A DNA stretch of 54,911 nucleotides, taken from NCBI GenBank assembly GCA_905203305.1, contig CAJKVH010000010.1, positions 1 through 54,911 of the forward strand, in the 5' to 3' direction. The notes under the pieces are model-generated. The model was not told the origin of the DNA, searched no databases, and was given only the letters and a program-made list of their open reading frames with translations. A program made the position numbers and the translations under genes. Origin of the DNA: an uncultured Eubacteriales bacterium. Its GTDB lineage: Bacteria; Bacillota; Clostridia; TANB77; CAG-508. Positions 25,980-36,324 of this stretch are shown one piece after another (the stretch's first letter is position 1; each line of letters opens with the position of its first letter).

Positions 25980-28900
25980 ATGAAAATGAGAAAAAATATC
26001 ACTAAATTATTAATTGCGATTATAACTTTAATCCTAGGACTAGGAACAACATCAAGTTTCGCAATGCAAGATTATCAAGGAGATAGTGCGTTATCATTAA
26101 CACTATCATATTTTAGGTATTCAAACGGAAAATATGTAAATGGATATGCACTAAATACAGTGGGAAATGAAAATGAATCACACCACCCAATTTACCAAAT
26201 AATGAATGGAACAAAAACAAACTATTACTGTTTAAATGCAACAGCAGGAGAAAGCTGGATGAGTGGAACAATAGGAACAAGTGCAACATATAATAGAGCA
26301 TATGACCTAAACTCAGCAAGTGATATAGAATCATTAAAAACAGATAGTTCATTACCAGATACATATAAAAACGTAGCAAATAGTAGTCATTTAAAACAAA
26401 TATTATGGATATTAGATAATATTTATATACCAGATACAACATCAGCAGAACAAAACTTAGCTGCAAAACAAGAATTACTTGCAAAAGCAGGAATTGTATA
26501 TGGAAAGGTTGATGACGAAACATTAGAAGGAAAAGTATCAGAAGGATATAGATATATAGCTCAAACAGGATATGACTACACAGAAAAAGTATCAAAACAA
26601 GGTAAAAAAGGATATTTCTATTATGATACACAAAGTAATTACCATGTAGTAGAACTACCAGACGAAATGGTAGAAGTAGCAGGACAAACAGCATTATGGT
26701 ATTTTACAAATTATTTAGAAAATAATAGCCAAAATAGCCAAACATACAATGTAAAAGATCAATGGTTACCTTTATTATGTTCAAATGGAACAACTGTAAC
26801 AAACACAAATCAATGGAAATCATTAGAAAGTGAAACATTTAATGTAGATACAGATGTTCAAGACGTAAAAGCAGAAGTTGGAAAAATGATGCAAGAACAA
26901 GCAGCAATAGTATGTCAATACTTAATAGATGCAGCAAATAACTATGCAGCAAGTTCCGATACAGAAGTAACAGGAAGCCCATTAAAAATAACACCAGCTA
27001 CTCCAAATATGGAAGAGAAAAAAGTAGATAGTAAAGACTATTATGTAGTAGGACCAATAAAAATTGATACTACAAGAGAATCAGTATACAGCTTATTAGA
27101 TACAATAACAGTAAATGGAAGTACTGAAACAGGATCATATATATCAGACAAAGATGGAAACAAAAACTCAGATCAAAGAGTATCAAACTATGTAGGAAAA
27201 GAATTCTATGTTGCAGTACCAAAATCAACAGTAACAGGAAACAACATAAAAATAGATTTTGAAGGATCATATAAAGCAAATAAAAAGACATTATGGATAT
27301 CAACAACAAAGACAGAGCAACCAGTTGCAGAAGTTACACCAGTTACAGAACCAATAAACTTAACAGTAAATGTTGGAGTAAAAAAAGAGTTTGACTTAGC
27401 ATTAAGAAAAGCAATAGCATCTGTAAGAAAAGCAGGAACTACAGAAGCAACATTAATTACAAACGAAGAGGGAAAATTAGCAACAAGAAAAATAAACTAT
27501 GTAGCAAGCAATATAGAAAAAACAGGAACAGCTATATACAATCATAGAAAAGATCCAGTAGTTGTAGAAAAAGGAGATATCGTAACATACGAAATAACAG
27601 TATTCAACGAAGGAGACATGAATGGATATGCAAAAGAAATAGTAGACAAATTACCAAAAGGACTAAAACTATATGGAGAAGCTACTGGAACATATTCAGC
27701 AGGAAATGTAAAATACAATTATGTATATGATGAAACAACAAATCAAATAACATTTACAAACGTAAGCAACAATGTATTAAAAGCTTATGATGGAGGAAGT
27801 ACTTTATCATCAGAAACTATAAAAGTAGAATGTGAAGTAACACAAGAACCATCAACAGTAACAAATACATACTTAACAAACATAGCATATATATCAAAAG
27901 AATATAACTCAGAAACAAACGAAGAATTATCAAAAGATAGGGATTCAGATACAGCAAAAATACCATCAGCAGATCAAAATACAACAGGAGATAAATATAC
28001 AGGATATCATGGTGGAGATAACAATAATGGAAACAACACAAAAGACGTATATAAAGATGGAACAAATAATGATGATTACTTCCCAGGAAAAGAAGATGAT
28101 GATGACTTTGAAGTAGTAGTTGTAAAACCAGCAGCATTTGACTTAGCATTACAAAAATATATAACAAATGTACAAAGTGTAAGTTCAGATGGAAAAGTTA
28201 CATCAAAAACTGGAAGAAAAGGACCAACAATAGATACAACTAAATTAGCAGCAAAAACTGCAACAACAGCAACATATACACAAGATAAAACACCAATTCA
28301 AGTAAAACATGGAGACTATGTAACATATACATTTACAGTATATAACGAAGGTGACATAGATGGATATGTAAATAAAATAACAGATAATATCCCAACAGGA
28401 TTACAATTTGTATATCCAAAACAACCAACAGATGGAAAAACATTAATAGCTTGTGATTCACAAGGAAAAACAGAAGAAATAGTAGTAGATAGTGAAACAT
28501 ATAGTTCAGTAACAAAAAATAATTCAACCTGGTCAATAGATCAACAAGATGGAAAATTATATACTGACACATATAATGGAGAAACAACAACAAGTATTAC
28601 ATGTGATGTAAAAAGCTATTTAGGTGGAACAAATACTTTATTAAAAGCTTATGATAGTAGTAAAGACAATAACAACAATGGAGACGGATTAGATAGATTA
28701 AGTGTAACAGTAGTTTTAAGAGTTTCAGCTCAAAACGGAGCAGGAGAAGCAATAAGAAACGAAGCTGCTATAACAGAAGCACAAGATAAAGATGGAAATA
28801 TCCAAGATAAAGACAAATTAACAGATAGAGATTCACAAACAAACCAATGGCCAGGAAAAGATGGAGATAAAAATTACCAAGATGATGAAGATTATGACAA

Positions 28901-30206
28901 TATAATACTTGGAAAAGTAGACTTAGCATTAACAAAATTCATAACAGCAATAAGTAATGACACAAATATAGAAGATGGAGAATACCTAACACAAAACGGA
29001 AATATAGGAAGCAAAGAAAATCCATATTTAAGAGCAACAAGAGTAAATACAAAAGAACTAAGAGACAATAAAGATTGTCATGATGCAACATACGAAATGG
29101 TAAAAGATCCATTAACAGTACCTGCAAAGTCTTATGTATTATACAACATAAGAGTATACAACGAAGGAGAAACAGATGTATATGCAAGGGAAATAACAGA
29201 CCATTTACCAGACTACTTAGACTATGTAGATTGTGACTTTAACACAGCTTATGGTTGGAAAGTAGGATCAGATGGAAAAACAATAAAAACAACATGTTTA
29301 GGATATAATGAAGAAGACAAAGAAGCAAAGAATTTACTAAAAGCATTTGATAAAGCAAATGATGATGGAGAAGGATCAGGACTAGATTACAGAGACGTAC
29401 AAGTTCTATGTAGAGTAAATGATAGTGCACCAACAAATACAAATATAGTAAACGTAGCAGAAATAACAAAATATGAAGATCCAGATGGAGGAGATATTAC
29501 AGAAGATATCGACTCAACACCAGACAATGTAAACGAAAAGAACGAAGATGATGATGACTACGAAGTAATAAATATCAAAACATTTGACTTAAGCTTATTA
29601 AAATATGTATCAACAGTATATGTGACAGAAGACGGAGAAACAAAAACAACGGAAACAGGAAATACTGGAGATGACAATACTGATATAATACCAAAAGTAG
29701 AAATTAACAAAAAGAAATTAAATTCAACAGTAGTAAAATTCGGATACACAATAAAAATAACAAACGAAGGTGACATTGCTGGATACGCAAAAGAAATAAC
29801 AGACTATGTACCAGAAGGACTAAAATTCTATGGAGAAGACAATGAAGGATGGACAGATGAAGGAAATAATGTAATATCAACTAGATTATTAGAAAATAAA
29901 TTATTACAACCAGGAGAAAGTGCAGAAGTTACAGTAATATTAAGATGGATAAATGGAAGTAGCAACTTAGGATTAAAGACAAATACAGCAGAAATCTCAG
30001 AAGACCATAATGACTGGGGAATCCCAGATAGAGATTCAACACCAGACAACAAAGTACCAGGAGAAGACGATATAGATGATGCATCAGTATTACTATCAAT
30101 CACAACAGGTATATTAGGACATATAGCAATGTATACAATATATGGAACAGTAATATTTATAGTATTTGCTGGAGGAATATTCTTAATTAAAAAATATGTA
30201 TTATAA
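25980..30206 (+). CDS. Thioester-domain surface adhesin with four repeat domains
   Basis: This 1408-residue protein has a signal peptide (residues 1-28) and an N-terminal thioester-type domain. Cys84 (in NYYCLN) and Gln236 (in AGQTALWYFTN) match the Cys-Gln pair that forms an internal thioester for covalent host binding; LKQILWILDN is a further match. Four related stalk domains follow, starting near residues 470, 719, 979 and 1201 with FDLALRK, FDLALQK, VDLALTK and FDLSLLK. Each contains an N-E-G-D/E motif and a closing Asp-rich linker, as in DUF11 or isopeptide-bonded Ig-like stalks. The end is a transmembrane helix (MYTIYGTVIFIVFAGGIFLI) and KKYVL; there is no LPxTG motif, so anchoring is by the helix. 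It has its own promoter, long leader and terminator. Confidence 0.87.
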   Translation: MKMRKNITKLLIAIITLILGLGTTSSFAMQDYQGDSALSLTLSYFRYSNGKYVNGYALNTVGNENESHHPIYQIMNGTKTNYYCLNATAGESWMSGTIGTSATYNRAYDLNSASDIESLKTDSSLPDTYKNVANSSHLKQILWILDNIYIPDTTSAEQNLAAKQELLAKAGIVYGKVDDETLEGKVSEGYRYIAQTGYDYTEKVSKQGKKGYFYYDTQSNYHVVELPDEMVEVAGQTALWYFTNYLENNSQNSQTYNVKDQWLPLLCSNGTTVTNTNQWKSLESETFNVDTDVQDVKAEVGKMMQEQAAIVCQYLIDAANNYAASSDTEVTGSPLKITPATPNMEEKKVDSKDYYVVGPIKIDTTRESVYSLLDTITVNGSTETGSYISDKDGNKNSDQRVSNYVGKEFYVAVPKSTVTGNNIKIDFEGSYKANKKTLWISTTKTEQPVAEVTPVTEPINLTVNVGVKKEFDLALRKAIASVRKAGTTEATLITNEEGKLATRKINYVASNIEKTGTAIYNHRKDPVVVEKGDIVTYEITVFNEGDMNGYAKEIVDKLPKGLKLYGEATGTYSAGNVKYNYVYDETTNQITFTNVSNNVLKAYDGGSTLSSETIKVECEVTQEPSTVTNTYLTNIAYISKEYNSETNEELSKDRDSDTAKIPSADQNTTGDKYTGYHGGDNNNGNNTKDVYKDGTNNDDYFPGKEDDDDFEVVVVKPAAFDLALQKYITNVQSVSSDGKVTSKTGRKGPTIDTTKLAAKTATTATYTQDKTPIQVKHGDYVTYTFTVYNEGDIDGYVNKITDNIPTGLQFVYPKQPTDGKTLIACDSQGKTEEIVVDSETYSSVTKNNSTWSIDQQDGKLYTDTYNGETTTSITCDVKSYLGGTNTLLKAYDSSKDNNNNGDGLDRLSVTVVLRVSAQNGAGEAIRNEAAITEAQDKDGNIQDKDKLTDRDSQTNQWPGKDGDKNYQDDEDYDNIILGKVDLALTKFITAISNDTNIEDGEYLTQNGNIGSKENPYLRATRVNTKELRDNKDCHDATYEMVKDPLTVPAKSYVLYNIRVYNEGETDVYAREITDHLPDYLDYVDCDFNTAYGWKVGSDGKTIKTTCLGYNEEDKEAKNLLKAFDKANDDGEGSGLDYRDVQVLCRVNDSAPTNTNIVNVAEITKYEDPDGGDITEDIDSTPDNVNEKNEDDDDYEVINIKTFDLSLLKYVSTVYVTEDGETKTTETGNTGDDNTDIIPKVEINKKKLNSTVVKFGYTIKITNEGDIAGYAKEITDYVPEGLKFYGEDNEGWTDEGNNVISTRLLENKLLQPGESAEVTVILRWINGSSNLGLKTNTAEISEDHNDWGIPDRDSTPDNKVPGEDDIDDASVLLSITTGILGHIAMYTIYGTVIFIVFAGGIFLIKKYVL

Positions 30207-30211
30207 AATAA

Positions 30212-30249
30212 AAAATAGACCATTTCTATATTAGGAAATGGTCTATTTT
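30212..30249 (+). terminator. Terminator of the adhesin gene
   Basis: A 15-base-pair stem, AAAATAGACCATTTC/GAAATGGTCTATTTT, has an eight-base loop. The 3' arm itself supplies the T run. Confidence 0.88.
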
Positions 30250-30275
30250 ACTATTGTGAAATTTAAGAAAAAACG

Positions 30276-30304
30276 TTTACAACAAAAAGTCATTATGTTA
30301 TAAT
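30276..30304 (+). promoter_or_regulatory. Promoter of the Ig-like/GGDEF unit
   Basis: TTTACA (30276-30281), 17 bases, TATAAT (30299-30304), 33 bases before the start of the Ig-like gene. Confidence 0.8.
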
Positions 30305-30337
30305 CTAAAAAGATATAAAGAGAAGGAAGGAAAATAA

Positions 30338-31258
30338 ATGAATCAGATATTATCAGTAGAAAACACAAAAAACAAAAAGAAAAAATCAAGTATACACTCA
30401 ATATTAATAGTATTTTCAGTAATTTTAATTATATTTGGAATAGGATTAACTTCAACTGGAGCATATTCATATTATAGAAATTTATCAAATGGATTAGATG
30501 ATTCTATAGTTTCGGCAGGAAATACAAAACCAGTAATAACAACAGAAAGAGAAAATGCATCAACAATAAATATAGTAGCAACACATGACAAAGGAATAAC
30601 AACTCTAACATATCAAATAAATGATGAAGATCCAGTAGAAATACAAGGCGATAATAAAATGGAAGTAAAGCAAGAAGTAGAATTACCAATAGGAAGTTCA
30701 ACAATAACAATAACAGCAAAAGATATAAATGGAGTATCAGCATCATATGAAAGTACATTCGAAGTAGAAGATAAACCAACAATAACATTAGAGCAAGTAG
30801 AAGGAAAAATAAAAGCAACAATGGAAAGCAAAAACAACATAGACTACACAATGTATTATTGGGATGAAGACGAAGGAAATGCAGTAAAAATGACAATAAA
30901 TGCACCCAAAACAGAAACATTAATAGATGTAATGGAAGGAACACATACATTAAATGTAATAGTAGTAGATGTAAATGGAACGCAAACAAAGAAAACACAA
31001 AAAATAATAGGAGACAATAAACCAACAGTAGAAATAAAAACAAATGGAAAGGTATTCAGAATTGTAGCATCAGATGATGAAAGCATAGCAAAAGTAGAAT
31101 ATGAATTTAACAATCAAGCAAAACAAACAGAAGAAGTAAATCAAAGTGAATATCAAAAAGACCTAGAACTTCAAAGCGGAAAAAACACTTTAACAGTTAC
31201 AGTCTATAACAAAAATGGACTATTAGCAACTTCAACAGTAGAATACGTTAAGGAGTAA
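30338..31258 (+). CDS. Membrane-anchored protein with Ig-like repeats
   Basis: The 306-residue protein has a Lys-rich cytoplasmic start and a transmembrane helix at about residues 21-45. The extracytoplasmic part has three related beta-sandwich units of about 80 residues. Each repeats a pattern like TLTYQINDEDPVEI, then PIGSSTITITAKDINGVSASY (also EGTHTLNVIVVDVNGTQ and SGKNTLTVTVYNKNGLLATS). These resemble bacterial Ig-like or Big domains. I do not recognise a specific family. It is cotranscribed with the REC-GGDEF gene five bases downstream and sits beside the adhesin, so a role at the cell surface is inferred. Confidence 0.7.
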   Translation: MNQILSVENTKNKKKKSSIHSILIVFSVILIIFGIGLTSTGAYSYYRNLSNGLDDSIVSAGNTKPVITTERENASTINIVATHDKGITTLTYQINDEDPVEIQGDNKMEVKQEVELPIGSSTITITAKDINGVSASYESTFEVEDKPTITLEQVEGKIKATMESKNNIDYTMYYWDEDEGNAVKMTINAPKTETLIDVMEGTHTLNVIVVDVNGTQTKKTQKIIGDNKPTVEIKTNGKVFRIVASDDESIAKVEYEFNNQAKQTEEVNQSEYQKDLELQSGKNTLTVTVYNKNGLLATSTVEYVKE

Positions 31259-31263
31259 GATAA

Positions 31264-32190
31264 ATGATAAATGAAGTATATATAATAGATGACGACGAAT
31301 CTTCAACAATGGTATTTAGAGAGCTATTTAGAGAAGATCCAGAATACAAATTTATTAGTGTAAAATCAGAGCAAATAGAAATAGCGTTAAAAAATATACC
31401 ATCATTAATAGTTATAAATGAAGATGCAATAAAAATGGATGTAATTGATGTATGTAGAAAAATAAGAAGAGATGAAGATAACACAATTACACCAGTTATA
31501 GTAGTATCATCAAATGGCGAAAGAGAACATAGGATGAAAATTCTAAATGAATCAATAGAATATTTTATAAGAAAACCAGTAGACGAAGGATACTTATACT
31601 ATACAGTAAAAAATCTAATGAGGTTACTTACAATAAACAGAAGAATGAGTCCATTAACAGGATTACCAGGAAATGTACAAATAAATTCAGAGCTAAAAAA
31701 ACATCTTCTAAAAAATGATGAATTTTCAATACTATATTTAGACTTAGACAATTTTAAAGCCTATAATGATGTATATGGTTTCTTAAAAGGAGATCAAATA
31801 ATTGAATATACAGCGAATATAATTGTAAATGCTGTACATAATTATGGTAATGGCTTTGTTGGACATATTGGTGGAGACGATTTTATTGCAATAATACCAT
31901 GTAAAGATGTAGAAAAATTATGTCAAGCAATAATATATAATTTTGATAATGGAGTACCAAAATTTTATAATGATAAAGACAAAGAAGATGGATATATAGA
32001 AGTAGCAAATAGAAAAGGAATAATAGAGAAATTCCCATTAACATCAATATCAATAGCAGTAGTTGTAGTAGATAAAGGAAGATTTGCAAATATACTAGAA
32101 ATAGGAGATACAGCAGCACAAGTAAAACATGCTGTAAAAGCAGTAATGGGAAGCAGTTATGCAATAGACAGAAGAAGACATAGATTTTAA
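31264..32190 (+). CDS. REC-like plus GGDEF-domain protein
   Basis: This cytoplasmic protein of 308 residues has an N-terminal receiver-like domain (residues 1-115) and a GGDEF domain (about 135-300), the architecture of c-di-GMP synthases. The receiver keeps the acidic pocket (YIIDDDES) and the late Lys (FIRKPVDEG). The phospho-acceptor position at the end of strand 3 appears to be Asn (SLIVINED), so it may be phosphorylation-independent. The GGDEF domain has SPLTGLPGN, LYLDLDNFKAYND with the metal Asp residues, and a GGDDF active loop at residues 203-207. The RxxD inhibitory site is absent. Activity is possible, because GGDDF keeps both acidic residues, but not proven. It is cotranscribed with the Ig-like protein. 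Confidence 0.85.
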   Translation: MINEVYIIDDDESSTMVFRELFREDPEYKFISVKSEQIEIALKNIPSLIVINEDAIKMDVIDVCRKIRRDEDNTITPVIVVSSNGEREHRMKILNESIEYFIRKPVDEGYLYYTVKNLMRLLTINRRMSPLTGLPGNVQINSELKKHLLKNDEFSILYLDLDNFKAYNDVYGFLKGDQIIEYTANIIVNAVHNYGNGFVGHIGGDDFIAIIPCKDVEKLCQAIIYNFDNGVPKFYNDKDKEDGYIEVANRKGIIEKFPLTSISIAVVVVDKGRFANILEIGDTAAQVKHAVKAVMGSSYAIDRRRHRF

Positions 32191-32232
32191 TGCCAAAAAA
32201 GGCATTAGTTAAATTTTGGAGGGATAAAGTTT

Positions 32233-34131
32233 ATGTATGAAAGGAATGCAATAGTACTTGAAAGATACTTTAATCAAATGTTTGGATATAATATGAAAAA
32301 CAATATAAAAACAAATTTCAAAGATTATTGTGAATTAGTAGAAAGTTTTGAAAAATACAAAGACATAACAGACGAAGAAGATAACATAATGCAAGAATAC
32401 GACCAAATAGCAAACAGAATAAGAGAAATACAAAAAAGACAAGAAGTATTAAGCAAAAGAAATACAAAATACCAAGCAGAAAGGGAAGATATATTTCAAA
32501 ACATAGATGAAAATTCAGAAGCAATTGAAAGAAAATTTGATCTTATATGTAGTAATATCCAATCAATAGATGAACAAATAAAAGAAAATGCAAAAGATTT
32601 TATAAATGTAGTTGCTGAATTTAATGAAAAAACAGTAGTAAGAACTACATGTGGTAGAGCAAGAAGAAATATAGAAAATGAATATAACAAAAAATATAAT
32701 AAAATAGTAGAAGACTACAAAAACATAGATGTAGCAATAGAAAAAACAGCAAAACAATTTATAGATATGCCAACAGAAGAAATAGAAGAAGAGCTAAAAG
32801 AAAAAATAAAGAAAAATGGCGAGAAAGAAAAAATACCATTTAATATGGATGTAATAACAAAAGCAATATCACTTAGTGTAGATGTACAAAAAAGAGAGAC
32901 AGAAATACTTGCAAATGTGTATGACAAAACAAATAAATTATTTACAGAAATAAAAAACAATTCGACAAAAGGAGATAAACACAAAAAATTAATAAAAGAC
33001 TCAAAAAGCAAATTAGAATTTGTAGGAGCATTAAAAGAATATCTAGTGCAATTCTTAGATAACGAAAGACTTACAGCTGTAAATGGAGAAGAAGAACACA
33101 CAAAATTAATGGAAGAAGCTTGTAAGAACTTAGATGAAGACCTAATACAAATAAATAATTTATATACTTTACTATTAAAAGAAATAACCAAAAAGATAAC
33201 AAAAAAATCTTATGCAGAATTATATAATATAGATTATTTAACAAACCTAGAAAGAAAATCAGAAGAATTTGAAAGACAAATAAAAAAATTGAATTTACCA
33301 GTAACAATAATAAATCCTAACTATTGGAGAATAGAAGGAATGAAGAAAATATATGATATTTTCTATAAAACAGTCACGGAAGAATATGGAAGAGATCTAT
33401 CAGAATATATGCCAAAAGAAGACCCAATAGACGAATATGAAGAAGATGATGATTGGGATTTTGAAGATGAAGAAAAAGAAGAAATAAAACCTAAAAAAAT
33501 AAAAAGAAAAATAAAAGGAATATCAAAAGAAGAGCCAACATCAGAAGAAAGAGACGAAGAAATCGATATGCTTCTTGGATTTAATGATGACAAAAAAGAT
33601 GATAAAGAGGAAAAATTGGATGACGACGACTTTAATGATGATTTTGGAGACGAAGAAGATGATGACGTATATTATGATATCTGGGGAAATGACATAAATG
33701 ATGAAGATGGAAATGATAGATTTGATGACGACGATGATTTTGACGACGATGAAGATCTAGCAGCAGATGATGAAGACGATTGGGATGACGAAGACGAAGA
33801 TAATCTAGAGGATGCAGACTATATTTTTGATAGAGATGATGATGACTTTGAAGATAATGAAGAAGAATCAGAAGATGAAGATGATTTTGATGACGAAGAA
33901 GATGATGAAAATCTAGAAGAAGACGAAGATGACTGGGAAGACGACGATTGGGACGATGAAGACGATTTTGAAGATGAGGATGAGGAAGAAGAAGTAAAAA
34001 AATCAGAAAATAAGAAAGCAAAATCAAAGAAAAAAACAGAAGATGACGACTGGGGAAATGAATTCGTAAAAATAGAAAAGAAAAGTACCAACAAAAAGAA
34101 AAAGGGATTTTTTGAAAAATTCAAAAAATAA
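32233..34131 (+). CDS. Coiled-coil protein with very acidic C-terminal tail
   Basis: I do not recognise this 632-residue protein. Residues 1-390 are helical and coiled-coil-rich with no membrane segment (for example NRIREIQKRQEVLSKRNTKY). A short globular part (about 370-395, INPNYWRIEGMKKIYDIFY) follows. From about residue 400 to 605 the chain is mostly Asp and Glu with scattered Trp and Tyr, then a basic Lys-rich end. Such acidic tails occur in nucleic-acid mimics, histone-like-protein binders and calcium binders. GGAGGG upstream gives the start. A small inverted repeat (AATGCC/GGCATT, 32189-32206) separates it from the GGDEF gene. No stop or compositional break suggests disruption. Confidence 0.7.
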   Translation: MYERNAIVLERYFNQMFGYNMKNNIKTNFKDYCELVESFEKYKDITDEEDNIMQEYDQIANRIREIQKRQEVLSKRNTKYQAEREDIFQNIDENSEAIERKFDLICSNIQSIDEQIKENAKDFINVVAEFNEKTVVRTTCGRARRNIENEYNKKYNKIVEDYKNIDVAIEKTAKQFIDMPTEEIEEELKEKIKKNGEKEKIPFNMDVITKAISLSVDVQKRETEILANVYDKTNKLFTEIKNNSTKGDKHKKLIKDSKSKLEFVGALKEYLVQFLDNERLTAVNGEEEHTKLMEEACKNLDEDLIQINNLYTLLLKEITKKITKKSYAELYNIDYLTNLERKSEEFERQIKKLNLPVTIINPNYWRIEGMKKIYDIFYKTVTEEYGRDLSEYMPKEDPIDEYEEDDDWDFEDEEKEEIKPKKIKRKIKGISKEEPTSEERDEEIDMLLGFNDDKKDDKEEKLDDDDFNDDFGDEEDDDVYYDIWGNDINDEDGNDRFDDDDDFDDDEDLAADDEDDWDDEDEDNLEDADYIFDRDDDDFEDNEEESEDEDDFDDEEDDENLEEDEDDWEDDDWDDEDDFEDEDEEEEVKKSENKKAKSKKKTEDDDWGNEFVKIEKKSTNKKKKGFFEKFKK

Positions 34132-34153
34132 TAAATAACTAGATATGATAAAG

Positions 34154-34190
34154 AAAAAATTCTAAAGTCTTAAGTGCTTTAGAATTTTTT
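34154..34190 (+). terminator. Terminator of the acidic coiled-coil gene
   Basis: The stem AAAAATTCTAAAG/CTTTAGAATTTTT with a nine-base loop runs into T residues. It probably closes the transcript begun at 30276. Confidence 0.85.
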
Positions 34191-34204
34191 GAAAGAGGGG
34201 AAAA

Positions 34205-36322
34205 ATGAAATTAAAAAATAAAATAATAATAATGCTAGTTTTCGTAGCAATTATAATAACAGGAAAAGCAACCAAGGTACAAGCAAAAAGTTATTATATA
34301 GATGACATGAAAATACAAGCAACTGTACAAAAAAATGGGGATCTAGAAATAGAACAAACATTAAAATATAATTTTAATGGAGAATATAATGGAATATATG
34401 TAACAATACCAACAAAGTATGAAAACAAAGAAGATATCGCATCAGAACTTTCAGATTCGATGTATAATGCACAAGGAGTTAAAATAGAAGAAGTATCTGT
34501 AACAGATGAACAAAAACAGCACATATAATTATAAAAAGGCTCAAAGTGCTTCTAATGGAACGTATGGGGTATATACAGAAGAAAGATCAAATAACACTTG
34601 TAAATTAAAAGTATATTCACCATCAAAAGATACAAGCAAAACATTTAAAGTAAAATATACATTACAAAATGTATGTGTATTGCATAATGATGTAGGAGAA
34701 CTTTATTATAATTTTATAGGTGGAGATTGGCAGTGTTCAATAAAAAAACTACAAATAGATGTATTTATACCGAATAATCAACAAGATATAAAAATATGGG
34801 GGCATGGACCAGACAATGGAACATCAAAGATAATAGATAATACACATGCAACATTTGAAGTACAAAATATTGCAACAGGAAAATATGTAGCTGCAAGAGT
34901 TGTATTTGATACTTCAAATATAAAATATTCAAACAAAAAATCAAATATAAATGCACTTGACAAAATTCTAGAAGATGAAAAAAGAATATCAAAAATGAGT
35001 GATAGTAAAAGAGCTTTTACAAGAAATATAATAATATTATCATTAGTATTAATGTTTTATTGGGTAGCGTTACTTATAAAATATGAAAAAGATAAAAGAA
35101 TTAAATGGCTTGAAATTAATGAAGATGAATTATTTAAAAAATATAATCCAATGATTGCTGGCTGTTTGCAAGGTAGCAGAGATGTTTTAGCAAGAGACAT
35201 AATAGCAGTAATTTTAAATCTTATAGATAAGAAAAACATAAAATTAGAAGTAAGAAGTACAAATAGTAAATCAGCATATGCATATGTTGTATCGAAAAAT
35301 CCAGAAAAAGAAGAAAAAATGGATAAAATAGAAAAAATGGTATATGATTGGTTATTCAAAAACAAAGCAGAATTAGACCTAGCATCAAGGTTAAAAAGAA
35401 TGTCAGAAGAAAATGATGCACAAGAAAGATTTAAAAATTTAAATGATGAAGTACAAAAAGAATTAAATGAAATAGGGGCAAACCAAAAAGGTGTACCTGT
35501 ATTTGTAAGAGTATTTAATACATTTTTATTTTTTATAACAGTATATATAGCAATAAAACATGTATTATATGAAGGAATGGAAATATATAATGCAGAAGAC
35601 TGGTTAATAACGGCTATGATATTTATTGGAGCAATGTGTCCAATTGTATTATTAGTAGTTTATGGAATATTAACAGTAATAATCACAATTCGAAGAAAAG
35701 TAAATAATTTAATAAACAAAATAACAGGACAAAGAGTAGTAACAACAACAGTTACAGTAATTTCAATATTTTTAGTAATAATAATTATTACAGCCTTAAC
35801 AGCAAGTAAACAAAACATGTATATAATTGCAGATGAAGTTTTACTTTGTGTATCTCTTATAATAATGTTAACAGATAATTTAATGCTGAAAAACAGCGTA
35901 AAAATGATAGAAGATTACAGCAAAATAAATGCTTTAAAAGACAAAATAGAAGAATATACCATGATGGAAGACAGAGACATTGAACAAGTAACACTTTGGG
36001 GAAAATATTTAGCATACTCTGTAAGTTTTGGAATTGCAGGAAAAATAAGTAAAAGAATAAAAGGATTATACATAGATGATGATCTGTTAAATATGGTAAA
36101 TGATAGATACATGTCAGAATACATAAATTCAGATTATATCATGTTCTACAATAATGCTGGAAGGGACGCAGCATTTATGAGAGAATATGAAAAAGCAATG
36201 AAAACAACATCATCAGGCTACTCTTCAGGAGGATTTAGCAGCGGAGGAGGCGGAGGCTTCTCTGGCGGAGGAGGATTCTCTGGAGGCGGAGGTTCAGGCC
36301 GGAGGACGGAGGGGCATTCTAA
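34205..36322 (+). pseudogene. DUF2207-family membrane protein, three apparent frameshifts
   Basis: The family has a signal peptide, an extracytoplasmic beta-rich domain, two or three transmembrane segments and a Gly-rich C-terminus. All are present: signal peptide (residues 1-28), YYIDDMKIQATVQKNGDLEIEQTL and GIYVTIPTKY, helices near 35025-35080, 35520-35700 and 35760-35880, and a GGGGF tail. The first frame ends at 34528, and the rest lies one frame on from about 34518; one extra base (A or C near 34512-34517) explains this. At the end, removing C36300 and C36307, each directly before GGA, turns an Arg/Thr/Glu run into SGGGGGAF and a stop at 36320-36322, the normal ending. The repaired protein is about 704 residues. 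GAGGGG precedes ATG 34205. Confidence 0.82.
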
Positions 36323-36324
36323 AA

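Noticed and set aside
32962..32968. TTCGACA inside the acidic coiled-coil gene
   Set aside because: Lies well within coding sequence, no promoter nearby; taken as background.
33420..34020. Long minus-strand Leu/His/Ser-rich frames opposite the acidic tail
   Set aside because: They are antisense shadows of repetitive GAT/GAA codons, with no start site or recognisable domain.
34506..34528. Separate gene starting at ATG 34506 (NKNSTYNYKK)
   Set aside because: No ribosome binding site, and the sequence continues the DUF2207 domain of the upstream frame.
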